64,000 nucleotides of DNA from Mycobacterium terramassiliense (GTDB taxonomy: Bacteria; Actinomycetota; Actinomycetes; Mycobacteriales; Mycobacteriaceae): contig NZ_LT717701.1 in NCBI RefSeq assembly GCF_900157385.1, forward strand, positions 2,793,331-2,857,330, in the 5' to 3' direction. A model generated the notes under the pieces. The model did no database searches. It saw nothing but the letters and a program-made list of their open reading frames with translations, and was not told the DNA's origin. A program made the translations under genes and the position numbers. Shown here piece by piece: positions 48,762 through 59,222 of this stretch (the stretch's first letter is position 1; the number at the start of each line of letters is the position of its first letter).

Positions 48762-50315
48762 ATGTCGCGCCGCAGACCGTTGAGCTCGGCGCTGCTGTCG
48801 TTCGGATTGTTGCTTGCGGGTTCGCAGTTGCCGGTGGCCGGCGCGACTCCCGAGCCCGGTGCGGGTCAAACGCCGAGCCCGGCCCCGCCGGCCGCTGCGG
48901 CGAGGCCGCAGAACTGGGGCAGCTGCAACCAATTCCTGACCGACACCAGCGACCTTCCCACCGCCCAGTGCACCACCGTCTCGGTCCCGATCGACTACGC
49001 GAATCCGGGTGGCGCGCAAGCCAAGCTGGCCGTGATCCGGGTTCCCGCGACGGGCCGGCGGATGGGATCGCTGTTCATCAACCCCGGCGGGCCGGGCGCG
49101 TCCGCGGTCGACATGGTCGCCGGCATGGCGTCGGATTTGGAAAACAGCGACATCACCCGCAATTTCGACCTGGTGGGGTTCGACCCGCGCGGGGTCGGCC
49201 ACTCGACGCCGCAGTTGCGGTGCCGCAGCGACGCCGACTTCGACGCGTTCCGGCGCGACCCGATGGTCGACTACAGCCCGGCCGGCGTGGCGCACATCGA
49301 GCAGGTCTACCGGCAGCTGGCCCAGCAGTGCGCGAGCCGGATGGGCAACGGGTTCCTCGCCAACGCCGGCACCGCATCCGTCGCGCGGGACATGGACGTG
49401 GTCCGCCAAGCGCTGGGCGACGACCAGATCAACTACCTCGGGTTCAGCTACGGCACCGAGATCGGCACCGCCTACCTCGAGGGGTTCGGCAGCCACGTGC
49501 GGTCGATGGTGCTCGACGGCGCCATCGACCCGACCGTGGACCCAGTGCAGGAAAACATCAACCAAATGGCCGGATTTCAAACGGCTTTCAACGACTACGC
49601 CACCGACTGCGCCCGCTCCGCGGGCTGTCCGCTGGGCACCGATCCGGCCCAGTTCGTCAACCGCTACCACGCCCTGGTCGATCCGCTGGTCGCCAGGCCC
49701 GGCCGGACGTCGGACCCGCGCGGGCTGAGCTATGCCGACGCGACCACCGGCACCATCAACGCGCTGTACACCCCGCAGCACTGGAAGTACCTGACCAGTG
49801 GGCTGCTCGGGCTGCAGCGCGGCACCGACGCCGGTGACTTGCTGTTGCTGGCCGACGACTACGAAGGCCGGGACAAGAGCGGGCACTACACCAACGATCA
49901 GGACGCGTTCAACGGCGTGCGGTGCGTCGACGCGCCGACTCCGACCGACTCGGCGACCTGGGTGGCCGCCGACCAGAAGATGCGCCAGGTCGCCCCGTTC
50001 CTGAGCTATGGACAATTCACCGGCAACGCCCCGCGCGACCTGTGCGCGCTGTGGCCGGTGCCCGCCACCTCCCGGCCGCACGCCGCGCCGCCCGCCGCGC
50101 CCGGGAAGGTCGTCGTCGTCTCGACGACACACGACCCGGCCACCCCGTATCAGGCCGGCGTGAACCTCGCCCGCCAACTGGGCGCCCCGCTGATCACCTA
50201 CGACGGCACCCAGCACACCGCGGTGTTCAACGGTGACCAATGCGTGGACACCGCGGTGGTGCGCTACTTCGTCGCCGGAGCGCTGCCGCCCGCGTCCCTG
50301 CGGTGCAGACCCTGA
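48762..50315 (+). CDS. Secreted alpha/beta-hydrolase esterase/peptidase, Rv2223c-like
   Basis: The protein has 517 residues from the ATG at 48762. The Sec-type signal MSRRRPLSSALLSFGLLLAG continues to a probable cleavage after VAGA near 30; there is no lipobox Cys. A Pro/Ala linker precedes the catalytic domain. Motifs parallel the preceding paralogue: LFINPGGPGASA, DLVGFDPRGVGHS, YLGFSYGTEIG (nucleophile Ser) and DGTQHTAVF (His). The two are clearly homologous throughout (SPAGVAHIE, DPRGLSYADA). It is a probable exported serine peptidase or esterase. IS copy 2 ends 116 bp upstream, so its own promoter region may be altered. Confidence 0.88.
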   Translation: MSRRRPLSSALLSFGLLLAGSQLPVAGATPEPGAGQTPSPAPPAAAARPQNWGSCNQFLTDTSDLPTAQCTTVSVPIDYANPGGAQAKLAVIRVPATGRRMGSLFINPGGPGASAVDMVAGMASDLENSDITRNFDLVGFDPRGVGHSTPQLRCRSDADFDAFRRDPMVDYSPAGVAHIEQVYRQLAQQCASRMGNGFLANAGTASVARDMDVVRQALGDDQINYLGFSYGTEIGTAYLEGFGSHVRSMVLDGAIDPTVDPVQENINQMAGFQTAFNDYATDCARSAGCPLGTDPAQFVNRYHALVDPLVARPGRTSDPRGLSYADATTGTINALYTPQHWKYLTSGLLGLQRGTDAGDLLLLADDYEGRDKSGHYTNDQDAFNGVRCVDAPTPTDSATWVAADQKMRQVAPFLSYGQFTGNAPRDLCALWPVPATSRPHAAPPAAPGKVVVVSTTHDPATPYQAGVNLARQLGAPLITYDGTQHTAVFNGDQCVDTAVVRYFVAGALPPASLRCRP

Positions 50316-50354
50316 GGTGCCCGCAACGGTTCTGAGCGGTCTTGAACTGCAGTG

Positions 50355-50370
50355 GTAACACGGATTTAAC
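50355..50370. promoter_or_regulatory. Possible GlnR site before glnA2
   Basis: GTAAC-n6-TTAAC satisfies the AC-n9-AC spacing of mycobacterial GlnR sites, though the second half differs from GnAAC at its first base. It lies 22 bp upstream of the glnA2 ATG, close for an activator site. Confidence 0.25.
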
Positions 50371-50392
50371 AGGCGTTGCCTACTGTCGGGTC

Positions 50393-51733
50393 ATGGATCG
50401 ACAGAAGGAATTCGTCCTCCGGACGCTAGAGGAACGAGACATCCGCTTCGTTCGGCTTTGGTTCACCGACGTGCTCGGCACCCTCAAGTCCGTCGCGATC
50501 GCCCCGGCCGAACTCGAAGGGGCCTTCGAGGAGGGCATCGGCTTCGACGGCTCCTCGATCGAGGGCTTCGCGCGCGTCTCGGAATCCGACACCGTGGCGA
50601 ATCCGGACCCGTCGACGTTCCAGGTGCTGCCGTGGGCCACCTCGTCCGGACATCATCACTCCGCGCGGATGTTCTGCGACATCACCATGCCCGACGGCTC
50701 GCCGTCGTGGGCGGACCCGCGGCACGTGCTGCGGCGCCAGCTACAGAAGGCCAACGACCTCGGCTTTTCCTGCTACGTGCACCCGGAGATCGAGTTCTTC
50801 CTGTTGGAGCCCGGGCCCGACGACGGGTCGCGGCCGGTGCCCATCGACAGCGCGGGCTACTTCGACCAGGCGGTGCACGATTCGGCCTCCAACTTTCGCC
50901 GGCACGCGATCGAGGCGCTGGAATTCATGGGCATCTCGGTCGAGTTCAGCCACCACGAGGGCGCTCCAGGCCAGCAGGAGATCGACCTGCGCTTCGCCGA
51001 CGCGCTGTCGATGGCCGACAACGTGATGACGTTCCGCTACGTCATCAAGGAAGTCGCGATCGAAAACGGCGCGCGGGCGTCGTTCATGCCCAAGCCGTTC
51101 GCCGAGCACCCCGGCTCGGCCATGCACACCCACATGAGCCTGTTCGAGGGCGACGTCAACGCCTTCCACAGCACCGACGACCCGCTGCAGCTGTCGGACG
51201 TGGGCAAGTCGTTCATCGCCGGGATCCTCGAGCACGCCTCGGAGATCAGCGCGGTCACCAACCAATGGGTCAACTCCTACAAGCGGCTGGTGCAGGGCGG
51301 CGAGGCGCCCACCGCGGCGTCGTGGGGGGCGGCCAACCGGTCGGCACTGGTGCGGGTGCCGATGTACACGCCGCACAAGACGTCCTCGCGGCGGATCGAG
51401 GTGCGCAGCCCCGACTCGGCGTGCAACCCCTACCTGGCGTTCGCCGTGCTGCTGGCCGCCGGACTGCGCGGGGTGGAGAAGGGCTACGTGCTGGGACCGC
51501 AGGCCGAGGACAACGTCTGGGACCTCACCCCCGAGGAACGACTCACGATGGGGTACCGCGAGCTGCCCACCAGTCTCGACAGCGCGCTGCGCGCCATGGA
51601 GGCCTCCGAGCTCGTCGCGGAAACGTTGGGGGAGCACGTGTTCGACTTCTTCCTGCGCAACAAGCGCTCGGAATGGGCGAATTACCGCAGCCACGTCACG
51701 CCCTACGAGCTGAGCACCTACCTGTCGCTGTAG
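50393..51733 (+). CDS. glnA2: Glutamine synthetase family protein GlnA2
   Basis: The 446-residue length is that of M. tuberculosis GlnA2. Catalytic and metal motifs: FDGSSIEGFARVSESD near 52-67, CYVHPEIEFFLLEPG near 128-142, FSHHEGAPGQQEIDL (about 185), GSAMHTHMSLFEG (about 240), NSYKRLVQGGEAPTAASWG (about 295) and RIEVRSPDSACNPYLAFAVLL. The Tyr adenylylation site of GlnA1 (DLYELP) is replaced by DNVWDLTPEE, so this enzyme is not under GlnE control in the usual way. It is followed at 51 bp by glnE. In some actinobacteria GlnA2-type enzymes act on other amines or D-glutamate; function here is not certain. Confidence 0.93.
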   Translation: MDRQKEFVLRTLEERDIRFVRLWFTDVLGTLKSVAIAPAELEGAFEEGIGFDGSSIEGFARVSESDTVANPDPSTFQVLPWATSSGHHHSARMFCDITMPDGSPSWADPRHVLRRQLQKANDLGFSCYVHPEIEFFLLEPGPDDGSRPVPIDSAGYFDQAVHDSASNFRRHAIEALEFMGISVEFSHHEGAPGQQEIDLRFADALSMADNVMTFRYVIKEVAIENGARASFMPKPFAEHPGSAMHTHMSLFEGDVNAFHSTDDPLQLSDVGKSFIAGILEHASEISAVTNQWVNSYKRLVQGGEAPTAASWGAANRSALVRVPMYTPHKTSSRRIEVRSPDSACNPYLAFAVLLAAGLRGVEKGYVLGPQAEDNVWDLTPEERLTMGYRELPTSLDSALRAMEASELVAETLGEHVFDFFLRNKRSEWANYRSHVTPYELSTYLSL

Positions 51734-51784
51734 CTCACAGCCGGTGCCGATCGGGCTGAGAGACCGGCCGGTTGCGCTACGGTC

Positions 51785-54769
51785 GTGGGCGTGACCAAAC
51801 CCGCGACGGAGCGCCCCCGGCTGCCGAGCGTGGGCCGGCTCGGGTTGGTCGACCCCCCTGCGGGCGACCGGCTGGCGCAGCTGGGTTGGTACGCGCGCGA
51901 CGACCCGGACTACGTCGACCGGTTGTGGTCGTTGTCGCGCGCGCCGGATCCCGACGCCGCCCTGCGGATCCTGATTCGGCTGGCGGAGAACCCCGACAGC
52001 GACTGGGATGAGCTCAACGCGGCGCTGCTGACCGAGCGCGGGCTGCGCGGACGGCTGTTCGCGGTGCTCGGCTCGTCCCTGGCGCTGGGCGATCACCTGG
52101 CCGCCAATCCGCAGTCCTGGAAGCTGTTGCGCGGCAAGGCCCACCTGCCATCGCGCGAGGAGTTGCTCGCGAGGTTCACCGCGTGCGTCGACGAGGCGTT
52201 GGCCAGCCCCGGCTCCGCGCTGTCGCGCCTGCGCGTCTTCTACCGTGACCAATTGCTGGTGCTGGCGGCGCTGGATCTGGCCGCCACCGTCGAGGACGAG
52301 CCGGTGCTGCCGTTCAAGGTGGTGGCGGCGCAGTTGTCGGATTTGGCCGACGCCGCGCTGGCGGCCGCGCTGCGGGTGGCCGAGGTCGGCGTGTGCGGCA
52401 ACCGGACGCCGCCGCGGCTGGCCGTCATCGCCATGGGCAAATGCGGTGCCCGCGAACTGAACTACGTCAGCGACGTCGACGTCATCTTCGTCGCCGAGCG
52501 AGCCGACGCGCAGAGCGCCCGGGTGGCCGGCGAGATGATGAAGGTGGCCTCCGAGGCCTTTTTTCAGGTGGACGCCGGCCTGCGGCCGGAGGGCCGCAGC
52601 GGTGAACTGGTGCGCACGATCGAGTCGCACGTCGCCTATTACGAGCGTTGGGCCAAGACGTGGGAGTTCCAGGCGCTGCTGAAAGCCCGGCCGGCCGCCG
52701 GCGACGCCGAGCTGGGCGAGCGCTACCTGGCCGCGCTGATGCCCATGGTCTGGATCGCCTGCGAGCGTGAGGATTTCGTCGTCGAGGTGCAGGCGATGCG
52801 GCGCCGGGTGGAGCAGCTGGTGCCCGCCGAGGTCCGCGGCCGGGAACTCAAACTCGGCAGCGGCGGGCTGCGGGACGTGGAATTCGCCGTGCAGCTGCTG
52901 CAGCTGGTGCACGGCCGCGGCGACGACTCGCTGCACGTGGCCTCCACGGTTGATGCGCTGGACGCGTTGGGCCAGGGCGGCTACATCGGACGTGAGGACG
53001 CGGCAAACCTGACCGCCTCCTATGAGTTCCTCCGGTTGCTCGAGCACCGGCTGCAGCTGCAGCGGCTCAAGCGCACCCATCTGCTGCCCGAGGCCGACGA
53101 CGACGAGGCGGTGCGCTGGCTGGCGCGCGCGGCACACATCCGCCCCGACGGCCGGCACGACGCGGCGGGCGTGCTGCGGGAGGAGCTGCGGCACCAGAAC
53201 GTGCGCGTCTCCGAGCTGCACGCCAAGCTCTTCTATCAGCCGCTGCTGGAGTCGATCGGGCCGGCAGGCCTGGAGATCGCGCACGGCATGACCTCCGAGG
53301 GCGCGGAGCGCCAGCTGGCCGCGCTGGGCTACGAGGGCCCGCAAACCGCGTTGAAGCACATGTCGGCGCTGGTCAACCAGAGCGGCCGCCGCGGCCGGGT
53401 GCAGTCGGTGCTGCTGCCCCGCCTGCTGAACTGGATGTCCTACGCGCCCGACCCCGACGGCGGGCTGCTGGCCTACCGGCGGCTGTCCGAGGCGCTGGCG
53501 GGGGAGACGTGGTACCTGTCCACGCTGCGGGACAAGCCCGCGGTGGCCAGGCGACTCATGCACGTCCTGGGGACCTCCGCCTATGTGCCGGGCCTGTTGA
53601 TGCGCGCGCCCCGGGTGATCCAGGACTACGGCGACGGCCCGGCCGGCCCCAAACTGCTGGAGACCGAGCCCGCCACCGTGGCCCGCGCGCTGGTCGCCTC
53701 GGCGTGCCGCCACCCCGACCCGGTGCGCGCCATCGCCGCGGCGCGCACGCTGCGGCGCCGGGAGCTGGCCCGCATCGGTTCCGCCGATCTGCTCGGGTTT
53801 CTCGAGGTCACCGAGGTCTGCCGGGCGCTCACGTCGGTGTGGGTGGCCGTGCTGCAGGCCGCGTTGGACGCGTTGATCCGCGCCAACATGCCCGAGGACG
53901 GCCGGGCACCGGCGGCCATCGCGGTCATCGGCATGGGCCGGCTGGGCGGCGCGGAGCTGGGCTACGGCTCCGACGCCGACGTGATGTTCGTCTGCGAGCC
54001 GGCCCTCGGCGTCGAGGATTCGCAGGCCGTGCGGTGGGCGACGTCGATCGCCGAGCAGGTACGGGCGCTGCTGGGCACCCCTAGCGTCGACCCGCCGCTG
54101 GAGGTCGACGCCAACCTGCGACCGGAGGGCCGCAGCGGCCCGCTGGTCCGCACGCTGAGCTCGTACACCGCCTACTACGCGCAGTGGGCGCAGCCGTGGG
54201 AGATCCAGGCCCTGCTGCGCGCGCACGCGGTGGCCGGCGATGCCGAGCTGGGCCAGCGCTTCCTGCTGATGGCCGACCGGACGCGCTATCCACCCGACGG
54301 CGTGTCGGCCGAGGCCGTGCGGGAGATCCGCCGCATCAAGGCCCGCGTCGAGGCCGAGCGGTTGCCGCGGGGTGCCGACCCCAACACCCACACCAAGCTG
54401 GGGCGCGGGGGGCTGGCCGACATCGAATGGACCGTGCAGCTCATGCAGCTGCGCCACGCGCACGAAATCCCGGCGCTGCACAACACGTCGACGCTGGAAT
54501 CCCTGGACGCGATCGCCGCCGCCAACCTGGTGCCGGCCGAGGACGTGGACCTGCTGCGGCAGGCCTGGCTGACGGCCACGCGGGCGCGCAACGCGCTGGT
54601 GCTGGTCCGCGGCAAGCCCACTGACCAGCTGCCGGGGCCCGGGCGGCAGCTCAACGCGGTCGCCGTTGCGGCCGGCTGGCCGACCGACGACGGCAGCGAA
54701 TTCCTGGACAACTATCTTCGGGTGACGCGCCGGGCGAAAGCGGTCGTGCGCAAGGTGTTCGGGAGTTGA
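51785..54769 (+). CDS. glnE: Glutamine synthetase adenylyltransferase/deadenylase
   Basis: The protein has 994 residues from the GTG at 51785, the same length as M. tuberculosis GlnE; a GTG at 51791 is an alternative. Two nucleotidyltransferase domains each have the G-S/K-x(n)-D-x-D signature: MGKCGARELNYVSDVDVIFV near 217-236 (deadenylase half) and MGRLGGAELGYGSDADVMFV near 715-734 (adenylylase half). Each is followed by the R-P-E-G-R-S-G motif (LRPEGRSGELVRT; LRPEGRSGPLVRT). It controls GlnA1 by AMP addition to its Tyr. Its stop overlaps the next start by 4 bp. GlnE is essential in M. tuberculosis. Confidence 0.96.
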   Translation: MGVTKPATERPRLPSVGRLGLVDPPAGDRLAQLGWYARDDPDYVDRLWSLSRAPDPDAALRILIRLAENPDSDWDELNAALLTERGLRGRLFAVLGSSLALGDHLAANPQSWKLLRGKAHLPSREELLARFTACVDEALASPGSALSRLRVFYRDQLLVLAALDLAATVEDEPVLPFKVVAAQLSDLADAALAAALRVAEVGVCGNRTPPRLAVIAMGKCGARELNYVSDVDVIFVAERADAQSARVAGEMMKVASEAFFQVDAGLRPEGRSGELVRTIESHVAYYERWAKTWEFQALLKARPAAGDAELGERYLAALMPMVWIACEREDFVVEVQAMRRRVEQLVPAEVRGRELKLGSGGLRDVEFAVQLLQLVHGRGDDSLHVASTVDALDALGQGGYIGREDAANLTASYEFLRLLEHRLQLQRLKRTHLLPEADDDEAVRWLARAAHIRPDGRHDAAGVLREELRHQNVRVSELHAKLFYQPLLESIGPAGLEIAHGMTSEGAERQLAALGYEGPQTALKHMSALVNQSGRRGRVQSVLLPRLLNWMSYAPDPDGGLLAYRRLSEALAGETWYLSTLRDKPAVARRLMHVLGTSAYVPGLLMRAPRVIQDYGDGPAGPKLLETEPATVARALVASACRHPDPVRAIAAARTLRRRELARIGSADLLGFLEVTEVCRALTSVWVAVLQAALDALIRANMPEDGRAPAAIAVIGMGRLGGAELGYGSDADVMFVCEPALGVEDSQAVRWATSIAEQVRALLGTPSVDPPLEVDANLRPEGRSGPLVRTLSSYTAYYAQWAQPWEIQALLRAHAVAGDAELGQRFLLMADRTRYPPDGVSAEAVREIRRIKARVEAERLPRGADPNTHTKLGRGGLADIEWTVQLMQLRHAHEIPALHNTSTLESLDAIAAANLVPAEDVDLLRQAWLTATRARNALVLVRGKPTDQLPGPGRQLNAVAVAAGWPTDDGSEFLDNYLRVTRRAKAVVRKVFGS

Positions 54770-55413
54770 GTCAGGAGGCCGGCGCGTTGGATGCCACATT
54801 CGAGGTGCTCAGCGCGGCGGAGGCGGCACGGGTGACGGCCCTGTACACGCCGCTGGCCGACGCCGTCCGCGAACTCATCGACGCCACGATCCGCACCGAG
54901 GCCGACGAGGACGTCGTCGCCGGCGCGCGATCCGCGATCGAGGCCGTCACCGAGTCGTTGCGGCAACGGACGCGGCCGATGGGAGTCAGCTACCGCGTCG
55001 ACAGCGGCCGCCCGCTGACGCTGGGAAACGCCGCGATCGGCCTGGGCAATCCGATCGCCCCGCCCGTCATCGTCCATCACGACGGCGGCGGCCGGTGCTG
55101 GAGCGAGTTCATCCTCGGGGCGGCCTACGAGGGCCCGCCCAAGCTGGTACACGGCGGGGTGAGCGCCCTGGTGCTCGACCACATGCTGGGCGAGGCGGCC
55201 AGCGAGGGGCTGTCCAAGCCGCGGTTCACCGGAACCATCACCGTGAAGTACCTGCGCGGCACCCCGCTGGGCCCGCTTCGGTCCGAGGCCTGGATCGAGG
55301 GCAAGGAGGGCGTGAAAGTCTTTGCCCGAGGCACCATTTCGGACGCCGCCGGCGTCACCGTGGAGGCCGAGGGCGTCTTCATCGAGCCGTCCTGGGCGCG
55401 GGAAGCGCAATGA
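54766..55413 (+). CDS. PaaI-type hotdog thioesterase
   Basis: The protein has 215 residues from a TTG that overlaps the glnE stop (TTGA), a rare but acceptable start for a coupled gene. After a helical N-terminal 75 residues, the hotdog domain shows GRCWSEFILGAAYEGPPKLVHGGVSALVLDHMLGEAASEG, with the HGG-x3-LLD-type motif near 126-136. FTGTITVKYLRGTPLG and ARGTISDAAGVTVEAEGVFIEP follow, the usual strands. It probably hydrolyses an acyl-CoA; substrate unknown. It is 4 bp overlapped with the following F420 oxidoreductase gene. Confidence 0.85.
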   Translation: MSQEAGALDATFEVLSAAEAARVTALYTPLADAVRELIDATIRTEADEDVVAGARSAIEAVTESLRQRTRPMGVSYRVDSGRPLTLGNAAIGLGNPIAPPVIVHHDGGGRCWSEFILGAAYEGPPKLVHGGVSALVLDHMLGEAASEGLSKPRFTGTITVKYLRGTPLGPLRSEAWIEGKEGVKVFARGTISDAAGVTVEAEGVFIEPSWAREAQ

Positions 55414-56270
55414 AGTTCTACGTCAGCAGCGCCTTCCTGAACACCCGGGAGATCGTCGAGATCGCCAAGGCCGCCGACGAACTCGGCTACGACGGCATCG
55501 GCATCCCGGACCACGTCGTCAACCTGGAGACCCTGGACACGCCGTATCCGTACACCAAGGACGGGGAGCGGCGCTGGCAGCCGTTCACCGACTGGCCCGA
55601 CCCGTGGGTGCTCGTCGGCGCGCTCGCACAGGTCACCACCCGGCTGCGGTTCGTCACCACCGTGTACATCCCGGCGATGCGCAACCCCTACTCGGCGGCG
55701 AAAGCCATTGGCACCGCTGCGGTTTTGGCGTCGGGGCGGGTGGAGCTCGGCATCGGCGTCGGCTGGTGCCGCGAGGAATTCGCGCTGATGGGCGAGCGGT
55801 TCGCCGCGCGCGGCAAGCGCACCGACGAGATCATCGACCTCATGCGGGCGCTGTGGCGGCCGGGCTGGACGGAATTCGAGGGCGAGTTCTACGGTGCGCC
55901 GCGGCTGGAGATGGAGCCGACGCCGCCGCCGATACCGGTGTACGTCGGCGGGCTCAGCGACGTGGCGCTGCGCCGCGCGGCCCGCAACGACGGCTGGATC
56001 GGCGACCTGATCAAGACCGATCGGGCCATCGAGGCGGTGGGCCGGCTGCGCGAACTGCGGGCCGAAAACGGGCGTTCGCTGGACGATTTCACCGTCCTGA
56101 CGCCGCTGACCGACGCCTTCACCACCGCCGACTACCGGCGCGCCGAGGCGGCAGGCATCACCGGCATCATCACCATGCCGTGGATGTTCTATGCCGGGCC
56201 CGACGCCACGTTGGCCGACAAGATCGACGGCATGCAGCGCTTCCGCAAGGACCTGGCGCTCGACGGCTAA
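55410..56270 (+). CDS. LLM-class F420-dependent oxidoreductase
   Basis: The protein has 286 residues from the ATG at 55410 (ATGA overlap). The luciferase-like TIM barrel has ADELGYDGIGIPDHVVN (about 22-38), LRFVTTVYIPAMRNPYSAAKAIGTAAVLASGRVELGIGVGWCREEFALMG, read as separate strands (about 80-130), and PIPVYVGGLSDVALRRAARNDGWIGD (about 175-200), the standard family pattern with the phosphate-binding GW-x-x-EF turn. It reduces or oxidises an unknown substrate using F420, a cofactor abundant in mycobacteria. The block glnE-thioesterase-LLM-small protein is probably one transcript. Confidence 0.9.
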   Translation: MKFYVSSAFLNTREIVEIAKAADELGYDGIGIPDHVVNLETLDTPYPYTKDGERRWQPFTDWPDPWVLVGALAQVTTRLRFVTTVYIPAMRNPYSAAKAIGTAAVLASGRVELGIGVGWCREEFALMGERFAARGKRTDEIIDLMRALWRPGWTEFEGEFYGAPRLEMEPTPPPIPVYVGGLSDVALRRAARNDGWIGDLIKTDRAIEAVGRLRELRAENGRSLDDFTVLTPLTDAFTTADYRRAEAAGITGIITMPWMFYAGPDATLADKIDGMQRFRKDLALDG

Positions 56271-56279
56271 ACTTTGCTC

Positions 56280-56498
56280 GTGGCCTTCACGGTGGTTTTC
56301 AGCAACGGCGAACCGCGGGACTACGGTGCCTTCGACAGCTACGAGGTCACCGACGCGGGGGTGCTGATCATCCAAATGCACCGCGAGGACGTCGAGCGGC
56401 ACTACGTCGCTCCCGGGGGCTGGCTGGAGGTCGTCGAGATGGCCGAGGGCCAACCCGTCCGGATGACCCGCGGGATCATGGGCCGGCGACCCAATTGA
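56280..56498 (+). CDS. Small conserved-looking protein, 72 aa
   Basis: The GTG at 56280 lies 9 bp after the LLM stop; a TTG at 56274 is another option. The 72-residue product VAFTVVFSNGEPRDYGAFDS continues YEVTDAGVLIIQMHREDVERHYVAPGGWLEVVE. This is a small beta-sheet protein with no membrane segment. No family recognised. It ends the transcript that begins at glnA2 or glnE. Confidence 0.65.
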   Translation: MAFTVVFSNGEPRDYGAFDSYEVTDAGVLIIQMHREDVERHYVAPGGWLEVVEMAEGQPVRMTRGIMGRRPN

Positions 56499-56519
56499 CC
56501 CGATTGCCCCGCCGCAGCC

Positions 56520-56756
56520 TCAGTAGGAACGCAACCGCGCGACGCCACCCCGCAAAAGCCCAAGCGGCTCAATGATTCCCAGCGCCCGGATGCGCCGGGC
56601 GGTGATCAGCACGAGCAGGGTGATCGCCAGCCGGCCCAGCGCGATCCGGCTTGTTCGCCTCTTCCAGGTCGACGGCTGGGAGCCCGCGCGCCGGCCGAGG
56701 CAGTAGCCGAGGCACAGGGCTGTCCCGAGCGCCGAGAGGAGCGCGAGCGCTGTCAT
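56520..56756 (-). CDS. Small membrane protein, 78 aa
   Basis: The 78-residue product has an N-terminal helix (MTALALLSALGTALCLGYCLG), a basic stretch (RRAGSQPSTWKRRTSR), and a second helix (IALGRLAITLLVLITA), ending basic. No family recognised. It is convergent with the preceding gene and lies downstream of glnA1, 200 bp from its stop, beyond a strong hairpin, so it probably has its own promoter. Confidence 0.55.
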   Translation of the reverse strand: MTALALLSALGTALCLGYCLGRRAGSQPSTWKRRTSRIALGRLAITLLVLITARRIRALGIIEPLGLLRGGVARLRSY

Positions 56757-56901
56757 GAGATGAGCGTCCTTTGTCGCCGTCGCGGAAAGGTCACATACCG
56801 GCTACACCTCGGCCAACACCGCGACACATAACCAGTTGCGAAGACACGCCGGGACGCCTCGCAAGGGTTTATGTTTCGGCGCGATAGCCGCCATGACGAA
56901 A

Positions 56902-56934
56902 CCGCCCGCGCGGCAAGCGAGCCCGCGCGGGCGG
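56902..56934 (-). terminator. Strong GC hairpin after glnA1
   Basis: CCGCCCGCGCGG (56902-56913) pairs perfectly with CCGCGCGGGCGG (56923-56934), 12 bp with a 9-nt loop, 23 bp after the glnA1 stop. There is no T-run, which is common for mycobacterial terminators. Confidence 0.65.
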
Positions 56935-56956
56935 CGTCGTCTAGGGCCGCGACGGC

Positions 56957-58393
<1,437 letters not shown>

Positions 58394-58465
58394 AGAATTG
58401 CTCCTTTACTTGGTGATCCGCGGCCTGACGCTATGGAGCTGATGTTGCCCGTCAGTCAACCCGAT

Positions 58466-58481
58466 GTTGCGCAGAGGTTAC
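58466..58481 (-). promoter_or_regulatory. Probable GlnR binding site before glnA1
   Basis: On the minus strand GTAAC-CTCTGC-GCAAC fits the mycobacterial GlnR consensus GTnAC-n6-GnAAC exactly in all fixed positions. It is about 73 bp upstream of the glnA1 start, a normal place for this nitrogen regulator. Confidence 0.45.
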
Positions 58482-58596
58482 GTGACCATGCTCCCCGCAG
58501 CAGAATCCGGGTCGCCGGCGGGTTCTATTGTGGGGCCATGACCCGCAAGATCGTATCTGGTCGGCTGAACGGGCGCACTAGTTCTCGGCGGCCCCT

Positions 58597-59028
58597 GTGA
58601 CCGAGGGTTTACCGCGGGCGCGGTCGGCCTATCCCGGCGAGAGGCTCGGCCTGCCGGAGCGCGGGCCGGGATCGCTGGCGCCGATGGGCCGCCGCCTCGC
58701 CGCGCTGATGATCGACTGGCTGATCGCCTACGGCCTGGCGGCGCTGGCCATGGCATTCGGCCTGCTTTCCCAACGGATGCTGTCGACGGCGGTGTTGGTC
58801 GTCTGGCTCGTGCTCGGCCTGGTTGCGGTGCGGCTGTTCAGTTTCACGCCGGGGCAGTTGGTGCTGGGCCTGCAGGTGGCGTCGGTCGACGGGCGGGTGC
58901 CGGTCGGGCTCGGCCGCTTGGCGGTGCGCGGGCTGCTCGTCGCGTTGGTCGTCCCTGCGCTGTTCACCGATTTCGACGGCCGCGGCATGCACGATCGCGT
59001 GAGTGGCACCGCGGTGGTCCGCCGCTGA
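58597..59028 (+). CDS. RDD-family membrane protein, Rv2219A-like
   Basis: The protein has 143 residues from the GTG at 58597. The RDD pattern is present: LAALMIDWLIAYGLAALAMAFG (Arg-Asp-Asp region replaced by RRLAALMIDW), a second helix VLVVWLVLGLVAVRLF, then FTPGQLVLGLQVASVDG, the RDD core (TPG-x-x-x-LGL-x-V), a third helix LLVALVVPALFTDF, and GRGMHDRVSGTAVVRR, the family C-terminal motif. Function unknown. Its position beside glnA1 is conserved in M. tuberculosis as Rv2219A. The last three codons lie in the first unit of a 56-bp tandem repeat. Confidence 0.85.
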   Translation: MTEGLPRARSAYPGERLGLPERGPGSLAPMGRRLAALMIDWLIAYGLAALAMAFGLLSQRMLSTAVLVVWLVLGLVAVRLFSFTPGQLVLGLQVASVDGRVPVGLGRLAVRGLLVALVVPALFTDFDGRGMHDRVSGTAVVRR

Positions 59029-59187
59029 TTTGATGGCGGCGACCCGCAGCGCCCGGCTTCGCCGCGGTTGCCATCGCCGCTGAATTTGATGGCGGCGACC
59101 CGCAGCGCCCGGCTTCGCCGCGCTTGCGATCGCCGCTGAATTTGAGGGCGGCGACCCGCAGCGCCCGGCTTCGCCGCGCTTGCGATC
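59021..59187. repeat. About 56-bp tandem repeat, three units plus a partial
   Basis: Units start at 59021, 59076 and 59132, each beginning GCCGCTGA and containing GGCGGCGACCCGCAGCGCCC then GGCTTCGCCGCG. A partial fourth begins at 59188. The units differ at a few bases only. The array fills the gap between the convergent RDD and Rv2219-like genes and overlaps the RDD stop. It has the look of a MIRU/VNTR locus. Confidence 0.85.
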
Positions 59188-59222
59188 GCCGCTGACGACA
59201 ACGGCGACCCGCTAAGCGGCCG

